Origin: Paracyclopina nana
Taxonomy: Eukaryota > Arthropoda > Copepoda > Cyclopoida > Cyclopettidae
Length of the DNA: 64,000 nucleotides
NCBI GenBank assembly: GCA_019096065.1
Contig: JAGUCH010000007.1
Location: 5,416,501-5,480,500, forward strand
Reading direction: 5' to 3'
Of this stretch, positions 10,427 to 21,677 are shown in pieces. Numbering within the stretch: the stretch's first letter is position 1; the number at the start of each line of letters is the position of its first letter. The position numbers and the translations under genes are program-made. The notes beneath the pieces are model-generated. The model searched no databases and was not told the DNA's origin. It saw nothing but the letters and a program-made list of their open reading frames with translations.

Positions 10427-13400
10427 ATGAGGCCGAGTTTGGCATTGGCCGTCATTTTGCTCATCTCGTCGACAGCTAGGGCGTTTTACTTGCCGGGCTT
10501 GGCTCCAGTGACGTATTGTGACAGGCCCAACGCCGGCCAAAAATGCACGGTAATTATTCTAAAATTAGCGCATCTTTGAGCACATTCAATGTTACTTAAT
10601 GTTTATTCCAGTCTGAAATCAATTTGTTCGTCAACCGTCTCAATTCTGAAGAATCTGTCATTCCCTATGAATACGAACAGTAAGCTCTTCTTTTCTTTAA
10701 ATAGCTCAATTTTAACATCACTTTAAGTTTTGTTAACATGAGGACTAGTTCTAACCAAATGTACGTTTTATGTAACTAGGTTGCTTTCTCTAAATAATGT
10801 TTTCAGTTCTTTCGAATGAAATTGTTCGTTGGCTTCAAACGGATCATTTTGATCATGATTTCCTTGCAACTTAGTGATTTAAATTTGGCGTTGGTTTTTC
10901 CTTTCCACGAAAGGTTGATTTTAATCTTGCTTGAAAACATTTGTAGCTCTCCTAGTGCAGTTTACAAATAGCACAGTTGTGCTCGCGTACACATGTTCAA
11001 CAAACATGGCTGCCTCAACTTGTACACTATGAGAAAAAGTATTTGATGTTTTTATTTTCAGCTTCGATTTCTGCCAAGCTGGACTGGACAAATCGGCTCC
11101 AGCTGAAAACCTGGGACAAGTTGTCTTTGGAGAGAGAATCAGGTCTTCGCCCTATGAAATTTTCTTCAATAAAAACTCTGGCCAATGCAAAACTGTGTGC
11201 ACCAAAGAGTATGATCCTCAAAAGGCCGATGACATGACCAAATTGGAATTCCTCATGAAGGGTCATTACCATTTTTTACCTACTTTTTTCCGTACGAGAT
11301 GACAATGATTAATTTACAGGAATGAGCATGAACTATCAACACCATTGGATTGTTGACAACATGCCTGTCACTTGGTGTTACCAAGTTTTGGCCAACTCTG
11401 GGGGTGAAGATCAATATTGTGCCACTGGATTCCCTATGGGTTGCTATGTCGACAAGGATGGTCAACCCAAGGATGCGTGTGTCATTTCAAGGGATTACAG
11501 CAAGGCCAACCACTATTACTTGTTCAACCATGTGGACATCACTATTGCATACCACAATGGCAAGACTGAGGATTGGGGCAAATACCTCGAAACTGGAGAA
11601 ACTGGGGGCAGAATTGTTTGTATGTATTTCTCATTGAAATTAATTCATGCTTTGGCTACATTATGATATTTTTCTGTAGCTGTCAAATTGGTGCCCAGGT
11701 CAATCGATCACTCCAAGTCTCCACCAAAGGATGGAGATTGTGGCGCAAGCCTCCAATCAGCCATTCCATTGGCCATCCCTGGAAAGCCCACTGAAAAGTT
11801 TGCAGTCACCTACTCGTACACTGTGACATTTGTCGAAAACAACAATGTCAAATGGAGCTCTCGATGGGATTACATCTTGGAATCCATGCCCCACACCAAC
11901 ATTCAGTGGTTCTCCATCTTGAACTCGCTTGTCATCGTGCTCTTCTTGTCTGGCATGGTGGCCATGATTCTGCTCAGAACTTTGCACAAAGACATAGCAA
12001 GGTATAACCAAATTGACAGCGGAGAAGACGCTCAAGAGGAGTTTGGCTGGAAGTTGGTGCACGGCGATGTATTCAGGCCTCCACGAAAGGGCATGTTGCT
12101 CTCAGTATTCTTGGGATCTGGCGCTCAAATCTTTTGCATGGCAGGCATCACACTGGTACGTACATTTCAGTGTTAGAGTGTTAATGCTCATCGGTGAAAA
12201 AGGAGATGAATGAATTACAGTAACTTAATTAAGAAAGGCAACCGGAAGGTTGTCACTGATAAACCAGAACGCTAAGTTTGTACAATACATTTTCATGTAT
12301 TTATCCTTCCACGCTTCTGCAGTTGCCATCATAAAATAGTGCTTTCTAAAATTACATTTTATTTTGACAGATTTTTGCCTGCCTTGGGTTCCTGTCACCT
12401 GCTAATCGAGGTGCTTTGATGACTTGTGCCATGGTCTTGTTCGTATGTCTTGGCACTCCGGCCGGATACGTTTCAGCCAGGATTTACAAGAGTTTTGGTG
12501 GCGAAAAATGGAAATCCAATGTCTTACTTACTTCCATGCTTTGCCCAGGGTATGCCACATTTATTAAACTAATTACTTATATATAATATATAATTTCAGA
12601 GTTGTGTTTGCTCACTTCTTCGTGATGAACTTGGTTTTGTGGTACGAAGGCTCGAGTGCAGCTATTCCTTTCTTTACGTTGGTTGGCCTGTTGGCCTTGT
12701 GGTTTGGTGTGTCAGTCCCACTGACCTTTGTGGGGGCCTTTTTTGGCTTTCGCAAGCGAGCCATGGAGCATCCGGTGCGGACCAACCAGATCCCAAGGCA
12801 GATTCCGGAGCAGACCATCTACACTCAACCGATTCCTGGCATCATCATGGGCGGAGTGTTGCCATTCGGATGCATCTTTATCCAGTTGTTCTTTGTCCTC
12901 AACTCGATCTGGTCTTCGCAGATCTACTACATGTATGGATTCCTCTTCTTGGTCTTTGTCATCCTCATCATCACTTGCTCGGAAACCACCATTTTGCTCT
13001 GCTACTTCCACCTTTGTGCTGAGGTAATTGATTATTTTTATCCAGGTCATGAATCGATTGTGAATGAATTGTTTGCTCAACCTAAATGAATGCTAAACGT
13101 CGGCACTTTTTTCAACGTATATCATACTTTATTACAGGACTATCATTGGTGGTGGCGCAGCTTCTTGACAAGTGGATTCACCGCTTTCTATTTATTCATC
13201 TATTGCGTCCATTACTTTGTCACTAAATTGGAAATCGAAGGGGCTGCTTCAACATTCTTGTACTTTGGCTACACCTCCATTATGGTCTTCACATTTTTCC
13301 TTCTCACAGGTACAACTAAAAATCATTAGTCTATTTTTCTAGTAATATGTGTAAATTCGTATTATAGGTACAATTGGCTTCTTCGCTTGCTTCTGGTTCA

Positions 13401-13435
13401 CCAGGAAAATTTACAGTGTAGTCAAAGTTGACTAA
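10427..13435 (+). CDS. TM9SF2: Transmembrane 9 superfamily member 2
   Basis: Nine-pass Golgi/endosomal membrane protein of the nonaspanin family, implicated in trafficking and glycosylation-enzyme localisation. Exons: 10427-10549, 10612-10679, 11062-11261, 11320-11619, 11680-12155, 12371-12549, 12600-13023, 13138-13309, 13368-13435. All are GT-AG with matching phases and give 669 aa, against 663 in human. Residues 1-19 form a signal peptide, followed by the family start [11 protein letters not shown] luminal domain of about 280 residues precedes nine membrane segments. The end matches the TM9SF2 hallmark: [13 protein letters not shown], then [11 protein letters not shown] and a terminal KVD. 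The VVKVD end separates it from TM9SF4. A MITE lies just upstream, and a poly(A) signal follows 202 bp after the stop. No odd residue seen. Confidence 0.97.
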
Positions 13436-13636
13436 AATAGCTTCTGAATGATAAAAAACCACAAGTGAATGTATGAAGAATAAGCCTGTGATATCAGCTT
13501 TGTCGAGTCCTTTTATGTACATAGACATTTTCGCCCCGTTTCTTTGTTGTGAAATCACCTCTACTACACTGTGCACACCTTTTTGTTTTACACACCACAT
13601 TGATTTTGCCATTACCTAGTTTTCCCTTAACGAGCC

Positions 13637-13642
13637 AATAAA
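13637..13642 (+). terminator. Poly(A) signal of TM9SF2
   Basis: AATAAA about 200 bp after the TM9SF2 stop codon. Confidence 0.7.
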
Positions 13643-14154
13643 ACTACATCCAATTTTAGGGATACGAAAAAAGAAATTCTATAGCTTTCATATTTACTTA
13701 AATTGAGAGTTCTTGGTCTCTGCATGTGGACGGTTGCCTTGGAATGAGATAAAACTAAAAATTCTTCCAAGTTTAATCTAACTTCCATATTCTATTTCGT
13801 CGATTTCGGCCTGGAATAGGATGAACTTGACAGGCGTCCTAGGCAAACATGCATTTCATGAAATGCTTAATTCCTACCTCACCTGCCACTCAAAATTAGC
13901 TTTTAAAATGTTGTTGGAGAACAACGTTGCTAAAATGCTTTACTTGCATTTTAAAAGTTGCAACTCAACAATTCAGGTGAGATATTAGAAAAGCTTAAAT
14001 GAATTTTTTTACCGAGGCACTTGTTTCGTTTTTAAGTATTGATTATCTGTCACCAAAGTCGTAATGAAAATTACATAGCTTGTATATTTTCATGTGTTGA
14101 AATGCATTGGTCACTGCTCGAAATATCACAAAAATGCCTTTGAAAGAGAGGAAA
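13643..14154. other. Convergent intergenic region TM9SF2/IPPK
   Basis: About 500 bp between the 3' ends of two convergent genes, so it includes the IPPK 3' UTR. It holds a perfect 16-bp palindrome GCATTTCATGAAATGC (13851-13866) and the 104-bp hairpin listed next. Confidence 0.6.
13878..13981. repeat. 104-bp imperfect inverted repeat
   Basis: Ends CTCACCTG and CAGGTGAG, with an inner pair CTTTTAAAATG/CATTTTAAAAG. It could be a tiny MITE or a hairpin; no clear target duplication. Confidence 0.6.
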
Positions 14155-15891
14155 CTAGTGATTCTTCTTCAGGTAACAGTTGAGCCATTCTTGCCTTCGT
14201 TGAATCCAAGTTGGAATCCGATGAACTGGCTTCGGATCCAAGTCAATGACAGATATCATCACACGTAAGAACTTCCCTGGGCCCAGCTTCAAGTTGGGCA
14301 GGCCAAGGCTTTCTTCGACATTGGGATCCTCGACACTTCGCAATGTTATCAACAATGACACATCTTTGGCTGTCACAGAGAGGAGGAATTGCTGCAGATT
14401 CCTCAAGTCTTGGATAAAAGTCTGCGAGAATCCTAGCTGATCTTCCAGAATGGATGACATCATCTTCGAGTTGGAGTTGTTCGATACCAATGGATACCAA
14501 ACGGTCAGATTATGGAGCTCTTCGCTGCTCTCCACTTCATTCAGGAGTTTGTCACTCAAGGCCTCAGCCTTGATGTCATTCACTTCATTGGAGAGCTTTT
14601 GAAGGCCAAGGAGGACTCCCAAGATGCTTTCTTTGCTCATGCTCGAGCCCTTCTTTTCGCTTTCTTCGCATGCTTTCGACTCTGGATTGTTTCGCTTTGG
14701 CGACAAGTGAAGCATCTCTGGAGTGAGGACAGGCAATCCTAAAAGGACAGAGCCAAGGACTGAAGCCAGATAGTTGATTCCGGATTCTTCATCGTTGAAG
14801 AATGACGATAGATCAGCATCTATCTCGGTTGGATCTCCAGTTTTCTCAGTGTAAATGAGCTGGCCATTTTTGAAAATCTTGAATCGATTGTGGGGATTTT
14901 CGTAGAGATCAAAGATGGCTTTTTTCACTCTTTGCAAGTTGCCAGAAAACAGGTCTAGAGGGCAATATTTGGAAATGCTCTGGATTTCGCCAGACTGCAA
15001 TTTGGCTTCTTGTTTCAAGCATCTGGAGCAGAGTGGCGCATATCCAGGATGCCAGCCTTGTTTTGGCTTCACTTCGATGCTTAGTGTGTCACCGTATGTA
15101 TTGGGCAGATGGAGTTCATCGAGGAACACACAGTCTGGACTCAGAATGACTTTCCTGCTTTGAATGTCCTTCTTGCATCTGGCCAAAGGCCTGAAAGGCT
15201 GAGCTTCCATTTTGACGGTTTCATAGTCAAAGTCGTCCATGACTCCAATGGTGACAGGCCTCACAAACTTGGAGCCTAACAGTGGAGCCATCACAGAATT
15301 GGTATAAAAGGCTGTCTCGTCGATTTTGGCATCATGATCTTTGTCCTTGTATTTAGATTTGGAGAACCTTGCAATCTTGCGAACACCAGCATCGTTCTAT
15401 AATCAATTATGCTATAATTAGTACTTTTTCAAGCATAACTATTCAAATGAAAGCATCAATTGCTTGCTTTAAAAAAGGACGAAAATCTCATTGCATTTCA
15501 TGGAAAATATATATATGACTCACATTACGAAATGAATTTGGCAAAAAAGCATAAAATTGTCATCTACCAGACTTATTAAGAGTTCTCGAAACTTAATTGA
15601 ATTTTCAACGTTAACCGTTTCCGTTGAAGCTGAATAAATATGGTGATAATGGTAAAATCGATTTTGTACCTGCAGACTGATGACCAAGTTGGCTCCACCT
15701 TCGCCTCTGTAATTCCACGTCCAATTTCTGAGGTCGATTTTCTCCGGGGTCAACAGCAGGCCATGACTGTTGGCCATGACAATGTCAATGTTGACCTCAG
15801 ATAAGGATGAGGACAACGAAGATTCGAAGCTGTCGCCTTCTCCGCGGTTGCTTTCCTTCGTGTCGCTTTTACTACTGGTGGTAGCAAACAT
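14155..15891 (-). CDS. IPPK: Inositol-pentakisphosphate 2-kinase
   Basis: It phosphorylates the 2-position of Ins(1,3,4,5,6)P5 to give InsP6 (phytate), which supports mRNA export and other nuclear roles. Exons on the minus strand: 15891-15670 and 15396-14155, joined in phase 0 by a 273-bp GT-AG intron, giving 487 aa. Family motifs in order: the glycine-rich nucleotide loop WNYRGEGGANLV near residue 60, PLLGSKFVRP, EVKPKQGW (the EIKPK box), ISKYCPLDLFSGN, FKNGQLIY, VTAKDVSLLITL and the C-terminal metal-binding SVIDLDPKP. I chose the ATG at 15891 because the frame upstream has only a TTG. The N-terminal 45 residues are Ser/Glu-rich and not conserved. Start codons of IPPK and SNRPF are 666 bp apart, head-to-head. 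Confidence 0.93.
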
Positions 15892-16557
15892 ATCGATTCT
15901 CAATGACAAGTTGACAACCTTGACACTTGAAAACCCACTAGCACACTAGGCACATTTCAAACATTTCTCTCTCGATTGCTACTCGCGCGCTCGCGTCTTC
16001 GGTCTCCGCCTCGTCCTTGTTTTGTTTTTGTTTACATTACTCTCGTCGGTCTCGCGGATTTCGCCGGATCGGAAATAACTTGAATTCAAACAAAATACAA
16101 TACATTAGTAACGAGTTTTTCAGCTATTCGAAATTCAAATATTATTAGAAATTGAATAAGTGTGTATTTTTTCTTTTCTTGCCATTTTGCCCGAAAAGTC
16201 TTACCTTTAAATTAAAATAACGCCTTAAAGTAAACAACTCATTACGCGAAACAGCATTCATAAAGTTACAACATAGCTTTTTTAAGGCAAAAGATATAAA
16301 AAAAATGACGTGTTTCATTCGTTTTTTACGGAAAATTATTTTATTTTAAAATTAAAATATTAAGTATTTACATATTTGTCATCGATTATTAGATTTGACG
16401 TGAAAAATATCGTTGAATATTTTACTTCATAGAAGTTTTCAAGAGCTTGACTTAATTCGAACTCTTTTTTTAAGAAAGCGTAAACAAAACAAAACAAGCG
16501 GCCTTTCACGAAATAAAACGTTCCAAGTTTACGAAAACACCTCAAATATTAGTAATC
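15892..16557. promoter_or_regulatory. Divergent promoter region IPPK/SNRPF
   Basis: The only space for both 5' ends. A CpG-rich stretch (about 15965-16075, with CTCGCGCGCTCGCGTC-like words) stands out from the AT-rich remainder and is the likeliest core promoter. No TATA box recognised for either gene. A shared bidirectional promoter is inferred from the layout. Confidence 0.5.
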
Positions 16558-16884
16558 ATGGCTGCGGTGATGCCCATTAACCCTAAGCCGTTTCTTAACG
16601 GTTTAACGGGTAAACCAGTGATGATCAAGTTGAAATGGGGCCACGAATACAAAGGCTTTTTGGTCTCAGTCGACGCGTACATGAATTTGCAGCTCGCAAA
16701 AACCGAAGAATTCATCGATGGACATTTCACAGGAAGTCTCGGTGAAGTCCTGGTCAGGTAAACAAGAAATTATCTTTGTTAATTAATTATGCCTTATTAA
16801 TTTTGCCTATGCAATAGGTGTAATAATGTATTGTACGTAAGAGGAGTGGAAGAAGACAATGAAGAGGGCGAAATGAACGAATGA
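16558..16884 (+). CDS. SNRPF: Small nuclear ribonucleoprotein F (SmF)
   Basis: Core Sm protein; one of seven in the ring on U1, U2, U4 and U5 snRNAs in the spliceosome. Exons 16558-16757 and 16818-16884, separated by a 60-bp GT-AG intron, give 88 aa (human 86). Sm1 motif: [26 protein letters not shown]. The Sm2 motif, NNVLYVRGV, comes from exon 2. The acidic tail [11 protein letters not shown] is typical of SmF. Start context AATCATGGC is good. Divergent from IPPK; poly(A) signal AATAAA at 16913-16918. Confidence 0.97.
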
Positions 16885-16912
16885 TTTTGAGGCATTTATC
16901 AATGAACAAAAA

Positions 16913-16918
16913 AATAAA
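16913..16918 (+). terminator. Poly(A) signal of SNRPF
   Basis: AATAAA 29 bp after the SNRPF stop codon. Confidence 0.7.
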
Positions 16919-18168
16919 AGTGTGTCACCGAAAAACCGGATTTTCCCAGCTTTTCCTGAACTTGCAAATATCACAAACAGTTTCCTAGAATTGAAGTGCT
17001 TTGTCATCATCTTTCAGAAGGCTTTTTTAAGGTTTGTTTGTAGTAACAGTTCTTGAGTATCATGATGCTTTTAAGGCACAATTATTAATTTCGGGTATAC
17101 TGGTAAAAGGCACTTTTTGGGAAAGGCACCTACATACATTGGCACTACTGTAAAAGGCACCACACAATATTAGCACTTTAATAAAAGGCACTATATAATA
17201 ATGGCACCCCTAGTATTAGCCACCCATCTCATTTATTTGATGGTTTTGGACAAGTAAGGTGAACTACCAGCTGAAATTATCTAAACACGGAGTCTAACTA
17301 TGCTATGGAAGGGCTTCTGACAGAATAAATAGAATTCTGTGGAAATAACCAGGCAGAGCTACTCTTTTTGATTAGAAAAAAATCTGTCACTTATAGAAAG
17401 AGTCAAATGAGGGCAAATTTGTTGGGAAAAAGCCAAATCTGGTCGCTCAAATTAATACGTCACTCGCATCATTCTCTAGCGTGCGCTCAACTTCACGCGA
17501 GCAAAGGGGGAGCAGAATCTGATTTTGAATTTAGCGCCTTTTTTATGTACTTGGACGACTGTGGCGCCCTCGAAGTAATGACAGAATCTTGGTTGCGTGA
17601 GGCTTAAAAAAGTTGCGTCAAGGCATGCCTTGGTGGACGGGCCTGGTTTTGGATTTAAAAAATCTGTGTTTTCTGATACACTTGGCTGAAATGACATTAG
17701 ATTGGTCAACATATGAAAGATCTCGATTAAATTGGCTAGAAACAATACTTGATTGATTGTTTCATCAACTTTTCACAAAGTAAAATGTTACAAGTTAGGT
17801 AACCAAGCCCAAATAAAAAATGCCCCTTTTGCATTTTTTTAGCGCACAATGCTGAATTTAACTTCCATACTTATGCATACGTCAGGATTTTTCTTCACTT
17901 TGTAACTAAAATTGGATGACCTTCAAGTAATGAAAGGTGATCACATTCTTTTGGCCACTTTTAGCAATTGTAAATCGTAATCGTATTTGGCATTTTATTT
18001 ACGTTTTCACTTTTTACACAAAGCTCATAGTTTTGGTTTAGTATTTTTGATACAAAAGAGGTACGTGAACTGCATTAAGTCAGATTCGTAAAAAAGCAAA
18101 CTGTGATTTTAAAAGTTCACTTTTTACCAATCACGAAATATTTATATAGGATTCATCATGAATGATAT
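16919..18168. other. Intergenic, one short repeat patch
   Basis: AT-rich with no supported gene. At 17105-17215 the word AAAGGCAC(T/C) recurs six times in a degenerate tandem. A more GC-rich patch with CpGs at about 17455-17515 lies inside an open frame without other coding signs. Confidence 0.5.
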
Positions 18169-18408
18169 TTAAGGCTGTTTGGCAGTTGAACACAATTTGC
18201 CAAATTTCGGGTTGCAAAAGTGTTCTTCGTTGCCAAATTCGTCCCATAAGCGAGTGACATTGTATGAGTAATTGTAGAAGACATTAAAAATGTCCACCCA
18301 AGGCAAAAGTGCAAAGAACAGGAAGAAAATGACACACACAATCTCCTTGGAGGTCAAATAATGTCTGGCTTTTTCTCGAAACTCCAAATCCACGACGAAA
18401 AACACCAT
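18169..18408 (-). CDS. Small single-pass membrane protein, unrecognised
   Basis: A 79-aa frame with a good start context (GCAAGATGG). It has a charged N-terminal part (DLEFREKARHYL), one strong membrane segment of about 22 residues (residues 23-45), an NYS and an NVT sequon, and two cysteines near the C-terminus. In favour of a real gene: just upstream on the same strand a plausible 5' UTR intron is visible. It has donor GTGAGT (18519-18514) and acceptor TTTTTCAG ending at 18451, 69 bp in all. I do not recognise the family. It could also be a chance frame or one exon of a longer gene. Confidence 0.4.
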   Translation of the reverse strand: MVFFVVDLEFREKARHYLTSKEIVCVIFFLFFALLPWVDIFNVFYNYSYNVTRLWDEFGNEEHFCNPKFGKLCSTAKQP

Positions 18409-18520
18409 CTTGCACTTTTTTCAGAGCATACTCAATGACAGACAAAAAACCTGAAAAATAGCAATGACAGCATTCAATTACTTATTGCGCCACGTGGGTA
18501 TTACGTAACAATTACTCACT

Positions 18521-19718
18521 TGTTTATTTCTGGAGAGTTGGCGGATTTTTTACACAAGCTTCAACCCTTTTTTTGGCAAAAATACTTGTTTCCAAGTGCT
18601 TTTGTCAGATTTGTGTACAAACGAAACTTTTCATGTAAAATGGAGCAAATTTGGACCAATCTTAGGTTTTCAAAAATAACTCAACTCTAAATTATCGTGA
18701 TTTAACGACATGAATTGTAATTTTGGAAGCCAGAAAAATTACATTTATCATGCAGAAAATGCTTGCCTTAAAAAAATGATTTTCTAGGTAGCTTTTATTC
18801 AATGAGCATTATATTGGGTTTTGCCTACGAAATGGTAGCTCGGTTCAGCTGTGCTGAAAATTGCATCGCATTTTCTCACTGCTTTACCTGAAGTCAATGA
18901 CCAGCTCGACTAAAAGCTCGACCACTGTTCAGTGTTCAGTATGCACTAGATTTTCCCACTTTCAGCATTTTCTTGCCAAATTGCATTATTTTTAAATAGG
19001 AAAAAAATTGGGTCCCTCTCAGACTTACGCAACTAAAGCTAAAATATACATTAATTTCAGAAACTCTTGTGGGTATTTTTGTGTAAGAAATGAAAGTTAA
19101 TTTAATAATTCGATCAGATATTTAATGCATGTTTAGGCTGTGAAAAATTTTTTTTTTATGTGAAATACAAGATGTCATGAATGCATTTGAATGCAATCAG
19201 CACTTACAGGTTTTGCACACACCTGGCATTTTACTCATCTCGATCTCCATTTAGCGAGTGAATTGCCAAATGTTGCTATTGCTTGAAATATCCTTTCTAA
19301 ATCTAAAAGGAGGTTAAAAGAAACTAAACACTTAGTCAAACTTTCATATGTGAAAAAAAAATTAAAATCATCTCTTGAGTTTTAATTGTAAGAGTGTAAT
19401 TTTTTCAGAGAAGTAAAAATTAAGGGTTTTTGGAAAATAAGCTATAGAAGATCCTTATTTAGTATTAAGTGTACATTTTAGTGAAAGAACCTCATTATCA
19501 CAGCCAAGCTCAATCAAGAGCAGAATCAAGACTGCTGAGGTTGCTTAGATTAATGTTAAAGCACGCATGAACATCATGGTCAGCATAAATGCACAATATA
19601 ACAGATTTTTCCTATTATACTATATATATTGTGAGATCGTGAGTTTGACATCATTTATTGTTTCTCGTTATTTATTCACACTTGTTGTTATAATTCCTTT
19701 TTAAAAACATAACCATCA
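18521..19718. other. Intergenic
   Basis: AT-rich with no gene seen. TTTATT words at 19654-19659 and 19671-19676 read AATAAA on the minus strand and probably serve the gene ending at 19719. Confidence 0.5.
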
Positions 19719-21677
19719 TCACAATTGGCTCAAGTATTCCTCCAGGATTTGCTCATGATCTTCTTCACTTTGTTCAAGCTGAACTTTGTCGGGGTAGATT
19801 TTGGCCAAGGCTGCCCGCAGAACTGCCTCAAGTTTGGACTTGTCCAAGGCCAAGGCGGCCTCTTTTTCCTTGAGGAGCATCAAGTCTTCCCTTAAGGAAG
19901 CAATTTCCGTCCTCATCGACTTGACATGCAAATCCTGGGCATCCACAGCTGCAAAAACCAAAACAAATTAATGCCTTGCTCATCTACTTTAATTTTTGGC
20001 TAAACAGAAAAATAATTTGAACTTTGATGAGGTTCCTTAAAAAAATGATTTTTTGTGTTCAAATTGCACGGAAAATGTCTAAAAGTCATTAAAAAAAGTT
20101 TAGTTCAACTTTGGCCATGATTTTTCCAATTTCTCTAAAAATTTACCTTGGTCTTCATCATCCTCATCAGATCCTCCATTGTCTTCTGGAGCTGAGATCC
20201 TCAAGCTTCCAGCTCGGCTTCCACTCCTAAATGGAAGAGTAATTAATTAATCCCTTAATTAACTATATCAGCAGTAGATTCACCTGGAATTAGCTGGAGA
20301 GCTGTGCAATGACCTTCTCCTGATCAAGAGGTCATCCAAAGGCTGAGATTTTTCGAACGAGTTCAAGGTTGGAACATCAAAATCATCAATGGAATAATGA
20401 TCGACAACTCCACCCTCATCGGGATTATGCAAAATGCCTTCAACCTGAAAAGTAGCAAGTATTTTTGAAAGCTGTAGAGAGTGTTTTTATCAACATTGGT
20501 GAGAAAGCTTTCCCTGTCAACTTTCATTTCCACATAAATCTATTGAGTCTCTGCAAATTCTTGCTACAGCGAATAGTAGAAACGGCCTTGAAAGTGCCTC
20601 AATTAAACTGAAAATCAACTTTTTCAAGCTGATTTTGCAAACAGTTCAAGGAGAAAATTAAATGAAGTATGTGAAAAAACAGAGCTCGGGAAAGAAAAGG
20701 CAAGTATCGATTTTTATGAATCAGACTATAAATGAAATGAAATAAGAGTTATTTTTTTGGGAAACAGCAAATGGAGAAATTAGGAGACTCGCATTTTTTC
20801 TGCATCAGACTCTTTCGGATTAGCATGATGAGACGTTATGCTAATTTTTAAGCGTTTGCGTAAAATCTGACTTTGATTGCTACGCAAAGTTCTAACAGAA
20901 AATTAATTTTCTGAGGAAATTGAAATGAAAACTGTCACAAAATCAAGCTGAATAAAGGCTGAATTTGAAGTTAAGATTTACTATAATTTTCACTACGTTT
21001 TTGCAAATAAAAAAACCTTTTACAATATGACAAGGTTTTTTTTTGGTTCACGACTACAAAATATTTGCTTAAGAGGCTTACTAAAGTAATGTATCAAGAT
21101 TTTTCAGTCTTTTTTTAAATACTTCAACAATTGAACACAAGTGGAATTTACCAATTTCTCATTTTTAAATTATGAACTCCATAACTATAGTTACAGAAAA
21201 AAAGCTTAGTTCCATATCAATATAGGATACTATACGCTTTTTCTCTTTAACAAAATTAGTACATGCAATTTTTTCAAAGTAAAAAATAAAAGTGCCTTAG
21301 AGGACCAAGCTAATTCAAATTCAGATTTGAAGCAATTCCTTTACCTCAGCACCATTGATGGAGTCATGGTTGGGCGTGAATTTGAGGTCATCCGCGTGGA
21401 TTTCATCAGCAAACATGACATGATCGTTTTTGATGCTTTCAGCCCGTTTCATGCGATACCTCGCGGCCAGTGTGCTTTGCCTACGGTTCATTTCACTCGG
21501 AGGAATGGAGACTTCATCATCAAGGTCAGAGCCTTCACTGTTATTACGCTTTGGCTTTCTCTTCTTTGGAATCAACCTGTTCTCGCTGATGTCATTCAAA
21601 TGCATTAGCACGTATGTAATGGTGCTCACTCCGCCCACGAGCAAAGCCAGAGTGTATTCATTCAGTGTCACAATCAT
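19719..21677 (-). CDS. Unrecognised membrane-anchored coiled-coil protein
   Basis: Four exons on the minus strand (21677-21345, 20444-20284, 20226-20147, 19948-19719). All are GT-AG with consistent phase, giving 267 aa. Order: an N-terminal hydrophobic segment (residues 8-27, LALLVGGVSTITYVLMHL), a basic linker (PKKRKPKR, 38-45), a long low-complexity Ser/Asp/Glu region with RRxS sites (RRQS, RRRS) that look like basophilic-kinase sites, and a C-terminal coiled coil (about 195-250) rich in Leu, Lys and Glu. The layout suggests a protein anchored in a membrane by its N-terminus with a cytosolic coiled coil. I cannot assign a family. Phase-perfect joins and an AATAAA about 45 bp after the stop support a real gene. 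Confidence 0.75.
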
